From Branchiostoma lanceolatum (lineage: Eukaryota; Chordata; Leptocardii; Amphioxiformes; Branchiostomatidae): 64,000 nt of DNA. Position numbers and translations under genes: made by a program. The stretch lies in NCBI RefSeq assembly GCF_035083965.1, contig NC_089735.1, forward strand, positions 1,123,501 to 1,187,500. The letters are read 5' to 3'. Below the pieces are notes generated by a model that was not told the DNA's origin, searched no databases, and saw only the letters and a program-made list of their open reading frames with translations. Shown piece after piece: positions 31,815-43,800 of the stretch (position 1 is the first letter of the stretch; each line of letters starts with the position of its first letter).

Positions 31815-32873
31815 CTATTCACACTTGTACGGCTTTTCTAGTAAGTGTCTTTTCATGTGTGCGGAAAGTGAAGACCTATAATCTGTCCTAAACCCGCACT
31901 CCCCACACATGTAGGGTTTCTCACTAGTGTGTTTGGCCATGTGTGTATCCAGGTGCTCCTTCCTAGCCGTGCAGTAGTCACACTGGTCACATTTGTACGT
32001 TTTTTCTCCTCTGTGTGTCTTCATATGTTTTGATAGGTTGGACCTGTAAACCGTCCTGAACCCACACTCTTCACAACTGTATGGTTTTTCACCCATGTGT
32101 TTAAGCATGTGTTTGTTCAAGTCCCCTTTTCTAGCTGTGCAGTAGTCACACTGGTTGCACTTGAGGGGCTTTCCCCCAGTATGTACATTCATATGACTTA
32201 ATAAGTTAGACCTGTAAACCGTTCTGAACCCACACTCCCAACACATGTGTTTTTTCTTACCAGTGTGTTTTGCCTTATGCATGTCAAAGCTTGACTTTCT
32301 ATCCGTGCAGTAGTTGCATTGGTCACACTTGTACGGCTTCTCCCTTGGCAAGATGTGTGTCTTCATATGGCCTGCTAGCTGACACCTTTCTGCTGCCCTG
32401 TACCCGCACACTCCACACATGAAGGAGTTCTCACACGCACGTTTAACCACGCGCGTGTCTAATTTCCCTTTTCTAGCTGTGCTGTAGTCCTGCGGCTTCT
32501 TTCTTTTATGTACCATCGCCATGTGCTTGGTCAGGTTTCCCTGGTTATCTGTCGCGTATTCACACACCTTGCACGCGTAGGGGTTTACACCGGTGTGTTT
32601 AGCCATGTGCCTTACGAATTCCCTATGAAGCGCTGTGCAGTAGTCACAGAGACGGCACTTGTACGGCATTCTTTCTGGCGGTATCGCCTTGTGCAAGAAA
32701 GGGTTGGGCCTGACATATGGTTTCACACCAGAGTTTCTTAACAGACCATCCACGTTGGACTTTTCTATACATCTCCATCTTGTGACTGCTTGCTTTCCTG
32801 TGACGTCATCTGTCAATAGCGGGCTGTTTTCCTCCATGAAAACTTCGGTGGGAGACCCACGGCTTGCTGTCAT
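31815..32873 (-). CDS. C2H2 zinc-finger protein, 9 fingers plus two broken ones (zinc-finger gene 5)
   Basis: A single coding exon starting MTASRGSPTEVFMEE (32873), seven bases inside a splice acceptor (TTTCCACCGCAG). The leader carries DDVTGKQ. Two fingers follow, the second with a long helix end (HMAMVH). Next is a degenerate unit (KKPQDYSTARKGKLDTR) that has lost both cysteines through a small in-frame deletion, and then seven regular fingers. The last finger begins YKCE and stops at TAG where the paralogs have the codon before the second cysteine. The remaining frame downstream is no longer finger-like. It is likely still expressed as a DNA-binding protein with an altered finger register. 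Confidence 0.88.
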   Translation of the reverse strand: MTASRGSPTEVFMEENSPLLTDDVTGKQAVTRWRCIEKSNVDGLLRNSGVKPYVRPNPFLHKAIPPERMPYKCRLCDYCTALHREFVRHMAKHTGVNPYACKVCEYATDNQGNLTKHMAMVHKRKKPQDYSTARKGKLDTRVVKRACENSFMCGVCGYRAAERCQLAGHMKTHILPREKPYKCDQCNYCTDRKSSFDMHKAKHTGKKKHMCWECGFRTVYRSNLLSHMNVHTGGKPLKCNQCDYCTARKGDLNKHMLKHMGEKPYSCEECGFRTVYRSNLSKHMKTHRGEKTYKCDQCDYCTARKEHLDTHMAKHTSEKPYMCGECGFRTDYRSSLSAHMKRHLLEKPYKCE

Positions 32874-33047
32874 AGTTGACCTGCGGTGGAAAACATATAC
32901 ATATTGGTAAGAAAATGCCCTTTTAATACAAGAAGTGTGCATAAGATGCAAGAGACAGGAATTTCTTACCGGAGGGTTAAGGGAAAATGGTCTATATACC
33001 AGCCGGGGGTCTAGTCGCAGTAGAATGACATACAATCCGATGGTGCC

Positions 33048-33237
33048 TTATAAGCTAGTTCGGGGTTGCTACTACGGATGTGCAGTGCCAAAGGTGAAGG
33101 CCCCCGGCTTGCTAATAGTGCTCGCCTCGACATTGTCTAGAATTGCATAACAACGTCCCGACGGGTTTTGTTTACGTCTCGGGGGCCTTCACCTTTGACA
33201 CTGCACATGCGTAGTAGCAACTACGAACTAGCTTATA
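33048..33237. mobile_element. ~190-bp MITE with inverted ends, in the intron of zinc-finger gene 5
   Basis: Same family as 16483-16672: TATAAGCTAGTTCGGGG returns as CGAACTAGCTTATA, with the AAAGGTGAAGGCCCCCG block inverted inside. Confidence 0.85.
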
Positions 33238-33683
33238 TGGTTTGCAGTTTATAAAGTAGCCTCCATTGCTGGCCTCCCTGGCGACGCCGGCGATAATATT
33301 TTTGAGGAGCGCTGATTCGCGTGTTTTTTTTGTTTTGTTTTTTTTTCTTTCTAACTTATGGGGGGCAGGGTTTTTTTGCTGGGGAACCCGCATTGTATAC
33401 CCGTATTGCTGGCGAACCCTGGTATGCCGCCACAGTTACTACTACTACAGTTATACGGGTTTCCCAGCAAAAGACCCTGGACCCGATAAGCTAAAAAAAA
33501 CGCGAATCAGTGCTCCCACAAATTATCGCCCGGGAGGCCTGCAAAGGAGGCTAGAAAATAAACCCCCTCCCCACACACGACATTCGAACCAAGGTGAACA
33601 GCTCTTCGTAAGTTCCACCGTCTATTCTACTGGAATAGTTTCTCATGTAAACTAAAACAATTGCACACGGTTATCGTTCTCAC

Positions 33684-33800
33684 CTTTAACTGATCCTGGA
33701 CAGGAAAACGAGAGCAATACTACAAAAAGTGGACAAAGAACACATCGCATCGGCAGGAATCAAGATGGCGGATAGTAAACTGGATTTTAACCTATGTCAA
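33684..33800 (-). promoter_or_regulatory. 5' non-coding exon and promoter motifs of zinc-finger gene 5
   Basis: Donor TTAAAG/GTGAGAACG at 33684. TCAAGATGGCGGATAG at about 33760-33775. The receptor-like site is diverged (TCAAAGGCCAAAGG, about 33797). Confidence 0.5.
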
Positions 33801-34040
33801 AGGCCAAAGGTTAACTATAGTTGCTATACCTGATGACCCTTATCTCATCGCGTGGCGGCGCACAGTGCAAATAACAGCTATTAAAGACTACAGCAAGTAA
33901 ATTTTATGGTAAACATGCTCCGCAGACTCCGAATCTAATAGGTTAAAAATTGACCTAAGAAAAAAAGCTACCTACACTTTTTGATGGCGATAAAGCGTGT
34001 ACGAGGAATTGGAACGATAAAACATACTGCCAACAAATAC

Positions 34041-34046
34041 TTTATT
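34041..34046 (-). terminator. candidate poly(A) signal of the first TIR-ROCO-glycosyltransferase gene
   Basis: TTTATT on the plus strand, AATAAA on the gene strand, about 295 nt after the stop at 34339. Confidence 0.4.
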
Positions 34047-34338
34047 CACGGTAATCAATAAAACAGTAAAACAGCAAGGAACACTGGCGTAAATATTATA
34101 CTCATAAAAGACAGAATAAGATACGCATTTCTATGACAAAGAAAACTAATACATGTAATACCAGGAAACATCTATACTCACGTCTTTATCAGCAAACTGG
34201 CAGAACGGTTTCATGTATTACACATTCCACATATATTCCACATATATCAACATATTAACATATTTACAAAAGCTATATGCTACATCTGTCGTCGGAGCTA
34301 AGCATGGCCCACGGCATGCTGGTGGATTTTGTGACGTC

Positions 34339-34826
34339 CTACAAAACCGAGCATGCGCCGTGTGGGCAGCGAGGGCAGCAGGCCCTCCCCGCGGTCTCAG
34401 CTTCCTCTGCTTCCCCCTGCTCCTCCCCGGCTGGCGACAAGCGGGTTGTTTCTGTGGCTGCAGCCAGTTCCTCCAGCTCTATTTCCTCTTGTTGCAGCAC
34501 ACGGCTCGAGGTCCTGGCTGTAACTGCTCTTTGTGACTGGTCCAACAGGGAGCGCTTTTCTACCCATTTGCTAGACTCGTCGTCACCGGCAGGCTTCTCG
34601 TCTACCTTCTCAGCTGAATGCTTCTTGTCGTCTGTCTGTGGGCTCCTGGATTTATCTACTTCCGTACTGGCGGGCATCGGGGCAGTCGGGGAGTGTGTCG
34701 GACTAAGCTGTTCCAGTGGCCTTGTGGGCTCAGCCTCCTCTACCGTTTCAGCCAGGTGCTCCTGGTCTGGTTTGGAGAGTCTTTCGGCTGGATTACTGGC
34801 GGGTATTGTTGCTCTGGGGCAGTGAG
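34339..34826 (-). CDS. copy 1 last exon: acidic tail with CaaX box
   Basis: 162 codons including the stop, in frame after the glycosyltransferase exon (phase 1; acceptor TTTCCAG). It is rich in Glu, Ser, Pro and Ala with no predicted fold. The very end reads ACCPRCPHGACSVL: a C-terminal CaaX box (CSVL, with Leu last favouring geranylgeranylation) preceded by three cysteines that could be palmitoylated, as in small GTPases. This would place the protein on membranes. The copy 2 tail has none of this. Confidence 0.8.
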
Positions 34827-37800
34827 CTGGAAACAAATGAAAATATCTTTTTAATATCCCAGTAAGAAGAACATTGTAAGGGAAATATTGATTGGTTGAA
34901 ACATCATAAGAGCCCAGTGGCCGAATAGGAACTAGGTTTCTGTCTATGTCTATTATTAGGTAAGCGTGGTCCACAACAGAAGAATTAAAAGCCCTGCAAA
35001 ACAAACGGGTATTGATCTTGCTTAATCATCATGAAAAGACCATTGTTTCTCACCAGTGATGCCGCAGGCCTGTAGGAACTTCTGGTGAGACTCTTCCCAG
35101 TACCTGGAGGCCAGCAGTTTCTCCCTGAAGGCGCGTGCTTCCGCGAACTCTGACCTGGCGTTCTTGAGGACATCCTCGATTCTTTCAGCCCACTTCTCTG
35201 CATCCCCGTCGGTCGCGGTGTCTCCCTTCATCTTGACGATGCAGTGGCGGAACTTGGGCTGCCCCAGCCTGTCTGATAGCTCCTCTATCAGCTCTGCGAG
35301 TCCCGAGTGCTCAGAGATGAGGACGGGAACTCCTGCCGCGATGGCCTCCAGGCCGACCAGTCCGAACGGTTCAGCCCGAGACGGCATCAGGACCAGGTGA
35401 CAGTTCTCCATGTCTCGGCGGATGTCCTCTTGAGTGCCGTACGGAAGCAGTGTGGGCTTGACCCGCCCGGATCTCAGCTTCTCCTCCAGGATTCTCTTGC
35501 TCTCCTTGAAGTCGTTCTCATCGATGCCGCGGACTCTCAACCTCAGTGTGTACTGACCATCAAGACGTTGTGCCACCTTGTCAATGGCTCCTGCGGCCAG
35601 GTCGTGACCTTTCAGCATCTCCACATCCCGCACCCTGCCAGTGGACAGAACTATTCTCTCTGGCTTTCGGACTTTTTCACTTTCTTCATCAAAGCTCACA
35701 TTTGCTTTGCTGAACACCTTGGAAGGTTCAGGTAGGAAGATGTGGTGATCCACGCGATTCCGACGGAGGAACCTGTCGTAGTGGCGGTGAATGCGCGCTC
35801 CTACCGAGAAGACGACATGAGCCTGGCCGATGTCTTCCTGGATGCTGGCTTCCTTCCTCCCCACACCCAGGGCCTTCTCGTCACTCTTGTAGTGCTCGGT
35901 CTCCTCTGGCGCCACGTGACCAAACATGGCAAGCTTGGCGTGTGGAAATCGCTCTTCCTTGATCTTCCTGGCTGCTCTGCTGGTGACGTCAACATGGCCC
36001 ACAATGCAACTGACATTTGGCGGGAGGTACGGGAAATGAACGCTGTGGTACACAGTCAGCCACTCTAGGGACGGCTTCGCGCTGCTGTCGGCATCAAGGC
36101 GAGGTTTGAGGAGTCTGACTCTATCTCGTTCTGCATCTCTCTCATCTTGTTCAGTTGCCTCCAACACGGTGGCGTAGACCTCGGCGCCCGCGGCGGTGAG
36201 CATGCGCGCGACGTTCAGGTTGATGGTGGAGATTCCGCCCTTCGATGTGCAGAATTCATCTCCAACCAACAGGACTGAACCTTTGCCTTGAATGATATTC
36301 GTTTTTCAAAGGGAAAGAAGAAATATGAAGTGTCATTAGATTGTTTTCAGAATCAACTATAATTACAATAAAGTAAGGAGGTTATAAAGTATCAGTATCA
36401 GTAATTATGCCTATGATTGAATGAATTCTGATTAAACTTAAGACACGCGTACTTAAAAAGACATATTGCCCTGCTGACATTAACCATTATAGTATGACCA
36501 AAATGATCTAGGTACCCTGCACTTTAAACTGAAAATATAAAACCACGAACAGTCTCGATCTTACCGAACCCCATACAGCATATGTGACATTGCACTTATG
36601 CTTCTAGAACTTTTTAACAACAGACCTAGGGTAGCGACACTTGGGTGGCAACAGATTCAGTCTTGTACGTCACCATTAATCAGACAATACCAGAAATGTT
36701 AGAAGATTCCAGTTGTCGCCTCACAGCCTCCATAGCCGCCGGCTCCGTGGGTGTTGAAAGCCCGCTATCATCGCCGTCGGCAGTGTACTCTCGCTTGTAG
36801 TGGCCTGGGAGAGTCGAGAGACGGTAAATAGTGAATTTCTGGTCTGGACAGTTTGACCAGAATCACCTCTACATAGATAAAGCTGACAACGATTTTTAAA
36901 AACTTGTGTCGTTTCTTCCAGCTGAACTTGTCCAATTTCAATAATTTGATTACGGCTCTATTTTGTTGCATTTGTTGCTATCTAGACGGAACATTTTTTT
37001 GTTATTTTCTTAAGGTCAAGCTTACCCAGTGTCAGGTGTGCAACGGGTTCCTTTCCGCCATCTCTGACCTCCTTAAGCAGTTCCAAGTTTAGTCGCGAGG
37101 TGGTGCTGCTGTTCCAGATGTCAGCACTTACTTCCACCCGGAACGGCTCGTAGAACTTGTTGGTTTCGAACGTGTCTTCAAACATGAGGCGCTGAAACAA
37201 ATAGAAGTAGCAATAATTGCGGAAATATGATAAACGGCAAAAACAACTATATACTATTGCGCAATCGCGCATATCAGACTTGCACGAACACAAGCAAGAA
37301 GACTAAACCTTCGAGACTAAAACGTGATTTTCACTGTTAATGTAAACTTAGCATCCATTTTAACAAAGAGCATCGGTCGGTAAAGGAAACACAAAGAGAG
37401 AACTTCTTATACAAACCTTCGGAGATGACGGCACAAACATGTCTCTTCCATTTGAAACACTTCCTTTAAGGTGGTAGAGAGCACCTGGGCAAAGCTCGCA
37501 GGTCTTGGAGTCACTTGGCTTAAACTTCCAATCTCCCTCGTCCTGCTTAAGGGTCTGTACGTGATCAAAATGAGGGTAAGAAATTACAAAAATAGCAGAA
37601 TCAATTGCCACCGATTCTTCTCAACTGAATTATCGGAAACGTAAATTTGATATTTATAAACATTATCATCTACCTTACCTCTTTCATGATCCTTGTGTTG
37701 GAGACGATGTAAACTTTCAGCTTGGAAATTCCGTAGTCCTCCATAGATGAAAAGGCCATCAGTAGCCCGTTCCTAGACACACTCAGAGCCTTCTCTGTCC

Positions 37801-40800
37801 TCCCCACCACCCCGAACAGGCTGCCTTTCTTGAACCTGGTCACGGCCTGGGAGGGGGTGAGGTCTGTAACCGGCAGCAGCTCGGGGGAGTTTCCCACCAC
37901 GTGCACGACTTGGACGTCTTCTGGGGTGAGTTCTAAAACATAAACGACAGTAGTTTTTTGATCAGATATATTGTAAATGTGCTAATACAATGCAGTAAAA
38001 TGAGGACTGATAAGAAAGCTTTATTTCTTACCTCTTGCATCATCAATTGCAAGGTACATTTTCTTCATTCAGTCCCTGTTCACATTATTTAGGCAGGAAG
38101 TTACTGCTTTACAAAAAAAGGAACACTTCTAGATTTGCGATTGATCTTCGTTACCTGTTGCATCATCCAGGTGCAGCACGTGCGGCAGTAGGATGTCCAC
38201 CGGCCCCTCCACGTCCTCACACTGGATGGAGAAGAGCGGACCCACCGGCATCCATTCCCCCACCTGCTGCCAGTTGTCGGACCAGTTCGCACTCCTGTAG
38301 GTCACGTGCAGCGGGTAGGGCGTCACCACGCCCAGGTCGGTCCGTCTGCACAGGTACTTCCCTTCACCTGGCAGCCGGAGATACCTAAGGAGATAAATGC
38401 GGGTGATTTTTTCGACATCTATATTCAAACAGGTATGACAGTCTATGGTTCTTATTGTATTGGACGTCAAGCCTGAAGAAGCCTAGTACAATATGCGTGT
38501 CTACTTTGATAAAACGGTTACTGTGTTCTTCTATACTTCAGTGATTAGGCCCTGAAATAGAGCAAATAATCTTGGTGTTGTTATTATGGCTTTCAAAGTC
38601 AGACTTGATCCATGTTATGATATCCATCATTGCTACTATCTATGTTGTTTTCGGTTCTTCTACTGTCTATGTTGTTCCGGAATGAGCCGATGTTATAATG
38701 ACTACTCACCATTCTGTGGCCTCGGTCATCTCAGGGCTAACCTTTTGTAACGGCAAGGCGTCACGGTATTCCTGGATACATGGGAAATTGCAATTGGTGA
38801 AGCTATATCGTATATGTAGATGTGTCGTATATATGAGTACTACAATGCACATAGTAGTTATGTAAGGTTTTCATAAAAGATAACCATAATTCAGACAGAC
38901 TACATACTTTTTCAGAATGAAAAATATCAATAAAGGAAATGACTGCTTTCACACCTGACCGCTCATGATGTATCGTTTAACATTAGTGTGACATAAGTTA
39001 ATAACATATATGATTAAGGTCAATGAATTTCATCTGGTCGGCAATTAAAATACGGTCATTACTATCAAACCCCGTTTCAAGTGAAGTCGTCAACTAGACT
39101 AGTACTGCGCTTGCGTTATACTTGAGCTCATACATTCACCTTATACACCCGCTGTACAGCTGCAGCCAGGTCCGGTTTGCTGATGTTCCGCAGTGTTTCC
39201 TCCAGCTGCGGCAGGTAGTGGAGCGGTCCGTGGGGGGTCTTCGTGCGCCACGCCTTCAGCATCTGGAACGCCTCCTGGGTTTTTAAGACTACCCCAATGT
39301 TGCTCAACACGGCCCTGTTCAGTCCCAGCTCCTGTCCCAGTCGGATCCACAGCTGCCCCTCCTCACCAACAGCCCTGCTGACCTGGTATAGACGGTTGTC
39401 TGGACAGAAAGGACATCAATTTTAGGAGTGTACAAAACAAGCAAAAACATGTACCTGAAACAATTTTTGCTGAAGCAAAATACACAAGAGGGGATTTCCA
39501 CATTAAAGATATTGGAGGCGAACAGGGGTACTTTTAACAGTGGATATAGATGGGCCAAGGAACATTTAAACAAAGAGATAGCATTTATTATAGGTAGCTA
39601 TACTATATAGTATCTGATGTAATAATGATATGATAACTATATAGTAATGATATGATATAATATAATATGATACTGATATAAAAACTAATTATAAAACACC
39701 ATATGAGGTTCCTTTATCAATTCAGATAGAAACGCCCTTCGCACTTACCGATGAAGTACTTGCCAATGGCGCCCTCCACCGTTCTGATGACAGGAAGCTC
39801 GAGTGGCCGTTCCCAGTTTCCTTCAGACATTCTCAACAAGTCACCCGGCACGTGACGTCTCACAGCCTCTATAGTGAGAGACTTTGTTGTTTCTCCGCTT
39901 CCAACACTGGTACTGGAGTACAAGGCAGGAAACTCGTCCCAACAGGCCTCTATCACCTTCGCTACCGTCTGAGCCTGGCGCCACGCCTTCTCCGGCTCTC
40001 CCCGGATCCGGATTTCTTCTCTTGTCGGGAAATGGCGGTACATGACGTCTTCTGAGTTCTCTCCAACATGAACGACAACTGTGTCCTTGGTGAGGAGACG
40101 GCGTGTGGTCTGCTCCATGGACAGGATACGGGAGACCATGGTTTCCGGTAGACCCAGAGGAGGCTCTTGGCTGTACTCTATAGTAACAGAGATCTCCTCT
40201 CCGCCTGATGGCACAACCTCTGGCCAGCAGTGCGCCACCTCGTCAGGCTGGGCGGCAGGAAGCTCTGTTGGAAAGATCACCGACCCTGAGTAACACAGGC
40301 CGAAGTGCTTCATCAGGGGAAGGAGACTGTTGAAGGTGGCTATGTTGTCTCCAAGCAGGTTCTCCATGAAACTGTCGCTTGCCCTGCCCGTCTTTAAGAA
40401 GGACACCCTGCCTTCATCGAACTGAACTCTCGCGTGTTCAGAGAGAGACTCGGCTATGCTGTCCAGATATGCCGGTAGGTCATGCCTGAAGATCTGCTTG
40501 AAGAGTGTGAGGATGATGGTTGGGTCCGGGAAGACCAGATCTTCCATCCCCCTGATGTGGTTGTAGAACAGGATCTGTCCGGTCACGTGCAGATAGCTGA
40601 GCGCGTTCAGCACGTCTGACTCCTTCATCCCTGCAGCTGCTCCGACGTCCTGACAATCCCTGACACGAAGGTACGTCCGTCCTGAAGTCTTGATGTCTTC
40701 TGTCAGTTTCGTCCACGATGTCGGCAGCTCTTGGCGGGCAGCTGGGAACAGTCGCTCGTCCTTCACCATTTCTGCCATCCTGTTGCACAGAACTTCGATA

Positions 40801-43800
40801 CCCTGGAACGTCTTGCTGCTGACCGGGATAACCTGTACGTTTAACAGACCTTTGGGTCGTCCTTCAAGCAACTTCTCCAGTGACTCTTTCTTGGCCAAGA
40901 TGTCGTTCTTTGTGAGACCGTAGAAACGTTCGGGTATGTCCGATCCACCGTCCGCTGCATCCACCGCCCCCTGACAGAGTTGAATCTCTTCTTTCAGCCT
41001 TGTTTGTATTTTTCTCTCAGCGACCTGGATGTCTCTCTGGATGGAGGAACAAGCTGCTGCTATCATCTCCTCGGCTTGGTCTGGCGGGAACAGGTCAACT
41101 TTGGTTCCTACAACAAGGATAGCCGGGTTGAACACGTGGGAAGTCACGGATGTTAGCCACGTTCCCACTCGTTCCTGGAACTCTTCTGACTTGTATCCTG
41201 GCAGGTCTACATTGAGGATGTGCAGGGCCTGACGTGTCAGGAAGAACCGGTGCGTGTAGTGGTAGATCTGGTGACCTCCGAAGTCGTACATCTCGTACTT
41301 GACGTTATTCTTGGTGTCATGGAACGTGATGACGTCAACACCGATGGTTCTGTCAGTTTCAATCTCCACGTGACCTTGACCTTTGATCATACAGTTGATC
41401 AGACTGGTCTTCCCTGCCTCCGTCAGTCCCAGAATCACACCCTTGACTTCGAAAGGTTTTGTGGCGTCGTCCGCATGCGCGCCGGGATGACGTAGACGTT
41501 TCTGCATGGTTACTACAGAGGAAACGGTCACATAAAGTATAATGACTACAACAGACAACATACAAATGGAGTACATAAAATTGGTTGAGATGTATGGACC
41601 GGGTAAAATTGTCTACTTCCGACGCTGTTTGAGACAAAAATTTCTATCAATCAATCCTCTATGAAAGCAATGATTTTAGTTGGAGGGGGGAGGTATGTAG
41701 ACGGAAGTTAAATTCCTGATGTTAGCGGCAATGTAAGAAAAATTCATTCAATGTGTCTTTGTAAAACCGCCTATTGTGCGATCATCCTTTGATGACTCGA
41801 ATGGACAGATTTGCGGATTCGCAAGTCATGATCAAAAGTAGTCAAAAAATGATTAAAACCGCAACGGGCACTAAACAAAAACACATTGCAATCATGTATT
41901 AGAGATATTGTTGTCTAGCTACCTTGACTTTCCTGTGCGGAATGCTCCCTCTGTGTCGTTTGTTGACCAGGTTGTGCCGCCTGCTGTTCCCCGATGCCGT
42001 AGAACCGCTCCCAGTGCCGCTCCCGTTCCTCCATCTCCTCCACCAGGAAGTCCTGTCCCTCCTCCCGCAAGACCCGCGCTAACCAGTCGTACGGCTCCTG
42101 CCGCCCACTGTTCTGCAGCATCCTTACCAACCGCTCCCCCCTGCTTACTGGTGTCGGCTTCGCCTGGGGAAGGGAACATCGGCAGGGGTGGCGTGACTAG
42201 TTAACATTTCTGTACTTCTGCGTATGTTTGAATCCTTTAACTGTGGTTGTCTGATTGTAAAGTCTGAACAGCAGAAACTACTAGGTAGACGTATGCAGGT
42301 TTACAATCATACCAGCCACATTGAAGTTTGTCGCCAATAGCTGCCCCCTGGTTTAACAACTTTGGCTGTACATGTGTTATGGTTAAGTCAACCTAATGAA
42401 TAAATAGATGTTGTAAACTAGTTATTGCTCCTCAAAACGTATTAGGCGCAGTTTTATTTGGAAAGATTACACTTTCTTATTGAAAATTCTGTTAGATAAA
42501 AAATATCTAGTGCAGAACGTAATTTGTGGTGAGTAGTAGTCCACTGTTTTCTGCTGCTGCAGTAGTGGAAACATCCTATTTGTGGTGAACGATTGATTAA
42601 CTAATCCGTATGGTATAAATCCTCATCAGTATACTCCATCATGATGCCAAATTGTAGTAGAATTGTTTTTATATGTAAAGTACATATGGCACAATAAATG
42701 ACAACTGCCGGTTACACCACGTGACCTACCTGGACCTCAGTCGGACTCAGCTGGTTCTCCTGTTCCAGCCGTGTGAGAACAGCTGGGAGGTTCATGTTGT
42801 CAGCCAGGAACGCACGAGTGTTGCCCAAGGCCATCCAGCACGGGAACCTCAGTTCACCTGTGGAGATGAACAGACAAGCGGCACACATCAGACATCATAT
42901 TAGTTCACAAAATGTTGAAACATTTCATATTACGGCAATAAAGTTGTATACAATGTATATATTGCGCACGTATTTTACAATGATTTTCTAACATCCCGTC
43001 GACTTATTCAATCGTCCATACTAGAAAGTATGTTAAACTAATAACTTTCATATAACCAAAAGCCTTCTGTGTGCTCATTGTGAAAATGTTCTGAAAAATA
43101 GAGACGTTATATACCAATTAATATCAATGTGCAAAACATTGGCTTAGGCTGATATGACAGAAGTTAGATAAGGAAGTAAACAACTTTTGCTATTCCTCTT
43201 TTTTATGTTAAGATTACACGAAAATACGTTAAGAAAATGCTTTGATTTACAAGTGACCAAAAGAGCCGCTGCTTTTGTGTTGTGTAACAGCCATGATATG
43301 TCCACCCTCACCTGTTTGTCTGCAGAGCGCGTCACGCACATCCCTGGCGATGCCGTCCACCCCCCTGTAAACACTGCCGGGCATCGTCTCCTCAGCCCTG
43401 TCCCGCTGGACCCGCCTGGCCGGCGCCTCCAGGGTTGGGTACTGCCGGCTGACTAACGTACCGAACTCACGGAAGTCATCCTGGTTCTGGTCCAGCCAAA
43501 TGACGTATCGAGGCTTGTTGTTCCTCACGGCAGTTTCCAGTCCGACCGTGAGCGAGGACTGGTCAGCAAGCAGGTGTCTGCTGATCACGGGCACGACGAG
43601 TTTCTCGCTGCCGAGGGTCAGTGCGGACGTGAGCTGTGCGCGGCTGACGTCACCAGGAGTGCCTGTGAGCTGCTGACGGAATATGTCTGTCCGGTGTAAA
43701 CTGTAGCCGCCTATGTCCATCCGCAAACCCACCAGCCCCTCCACCAGCCTCCTGACGAACTCCTCGTCCTCTGCTGCGTGCAGGAGGACAACACGCGGAC

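Noticed and set aside
32874-33035. Extended N-terminus of zinc-finger gene 5 (and similar extensions in genes 2 and 3)
   Set aside because: Open intron sequence before the shared acceptor; the conserved leader begins after it.
34277-34825. 182-codon plus-strand frame opposite the copy 1 tail
   Set aside because: Ser- and Cys-rich shadow of a Glu/Ala-rich coding exon; the minus-strand exon is fixed by its acceptor and phase.
35307-36068. Plus-strand frames opposite both glycosyltransferase exons
   Set aside because: Shadows; the same frames appear opposite both copies because the exons are nearly identical.
41513-41576. Hydrophobic N-terminal extension before ROC-COR that looks like a membrane anchor
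   Set aside because: It lies upstream of a good splice acceptor and is not shared with copy 2, so it is intron read-through.
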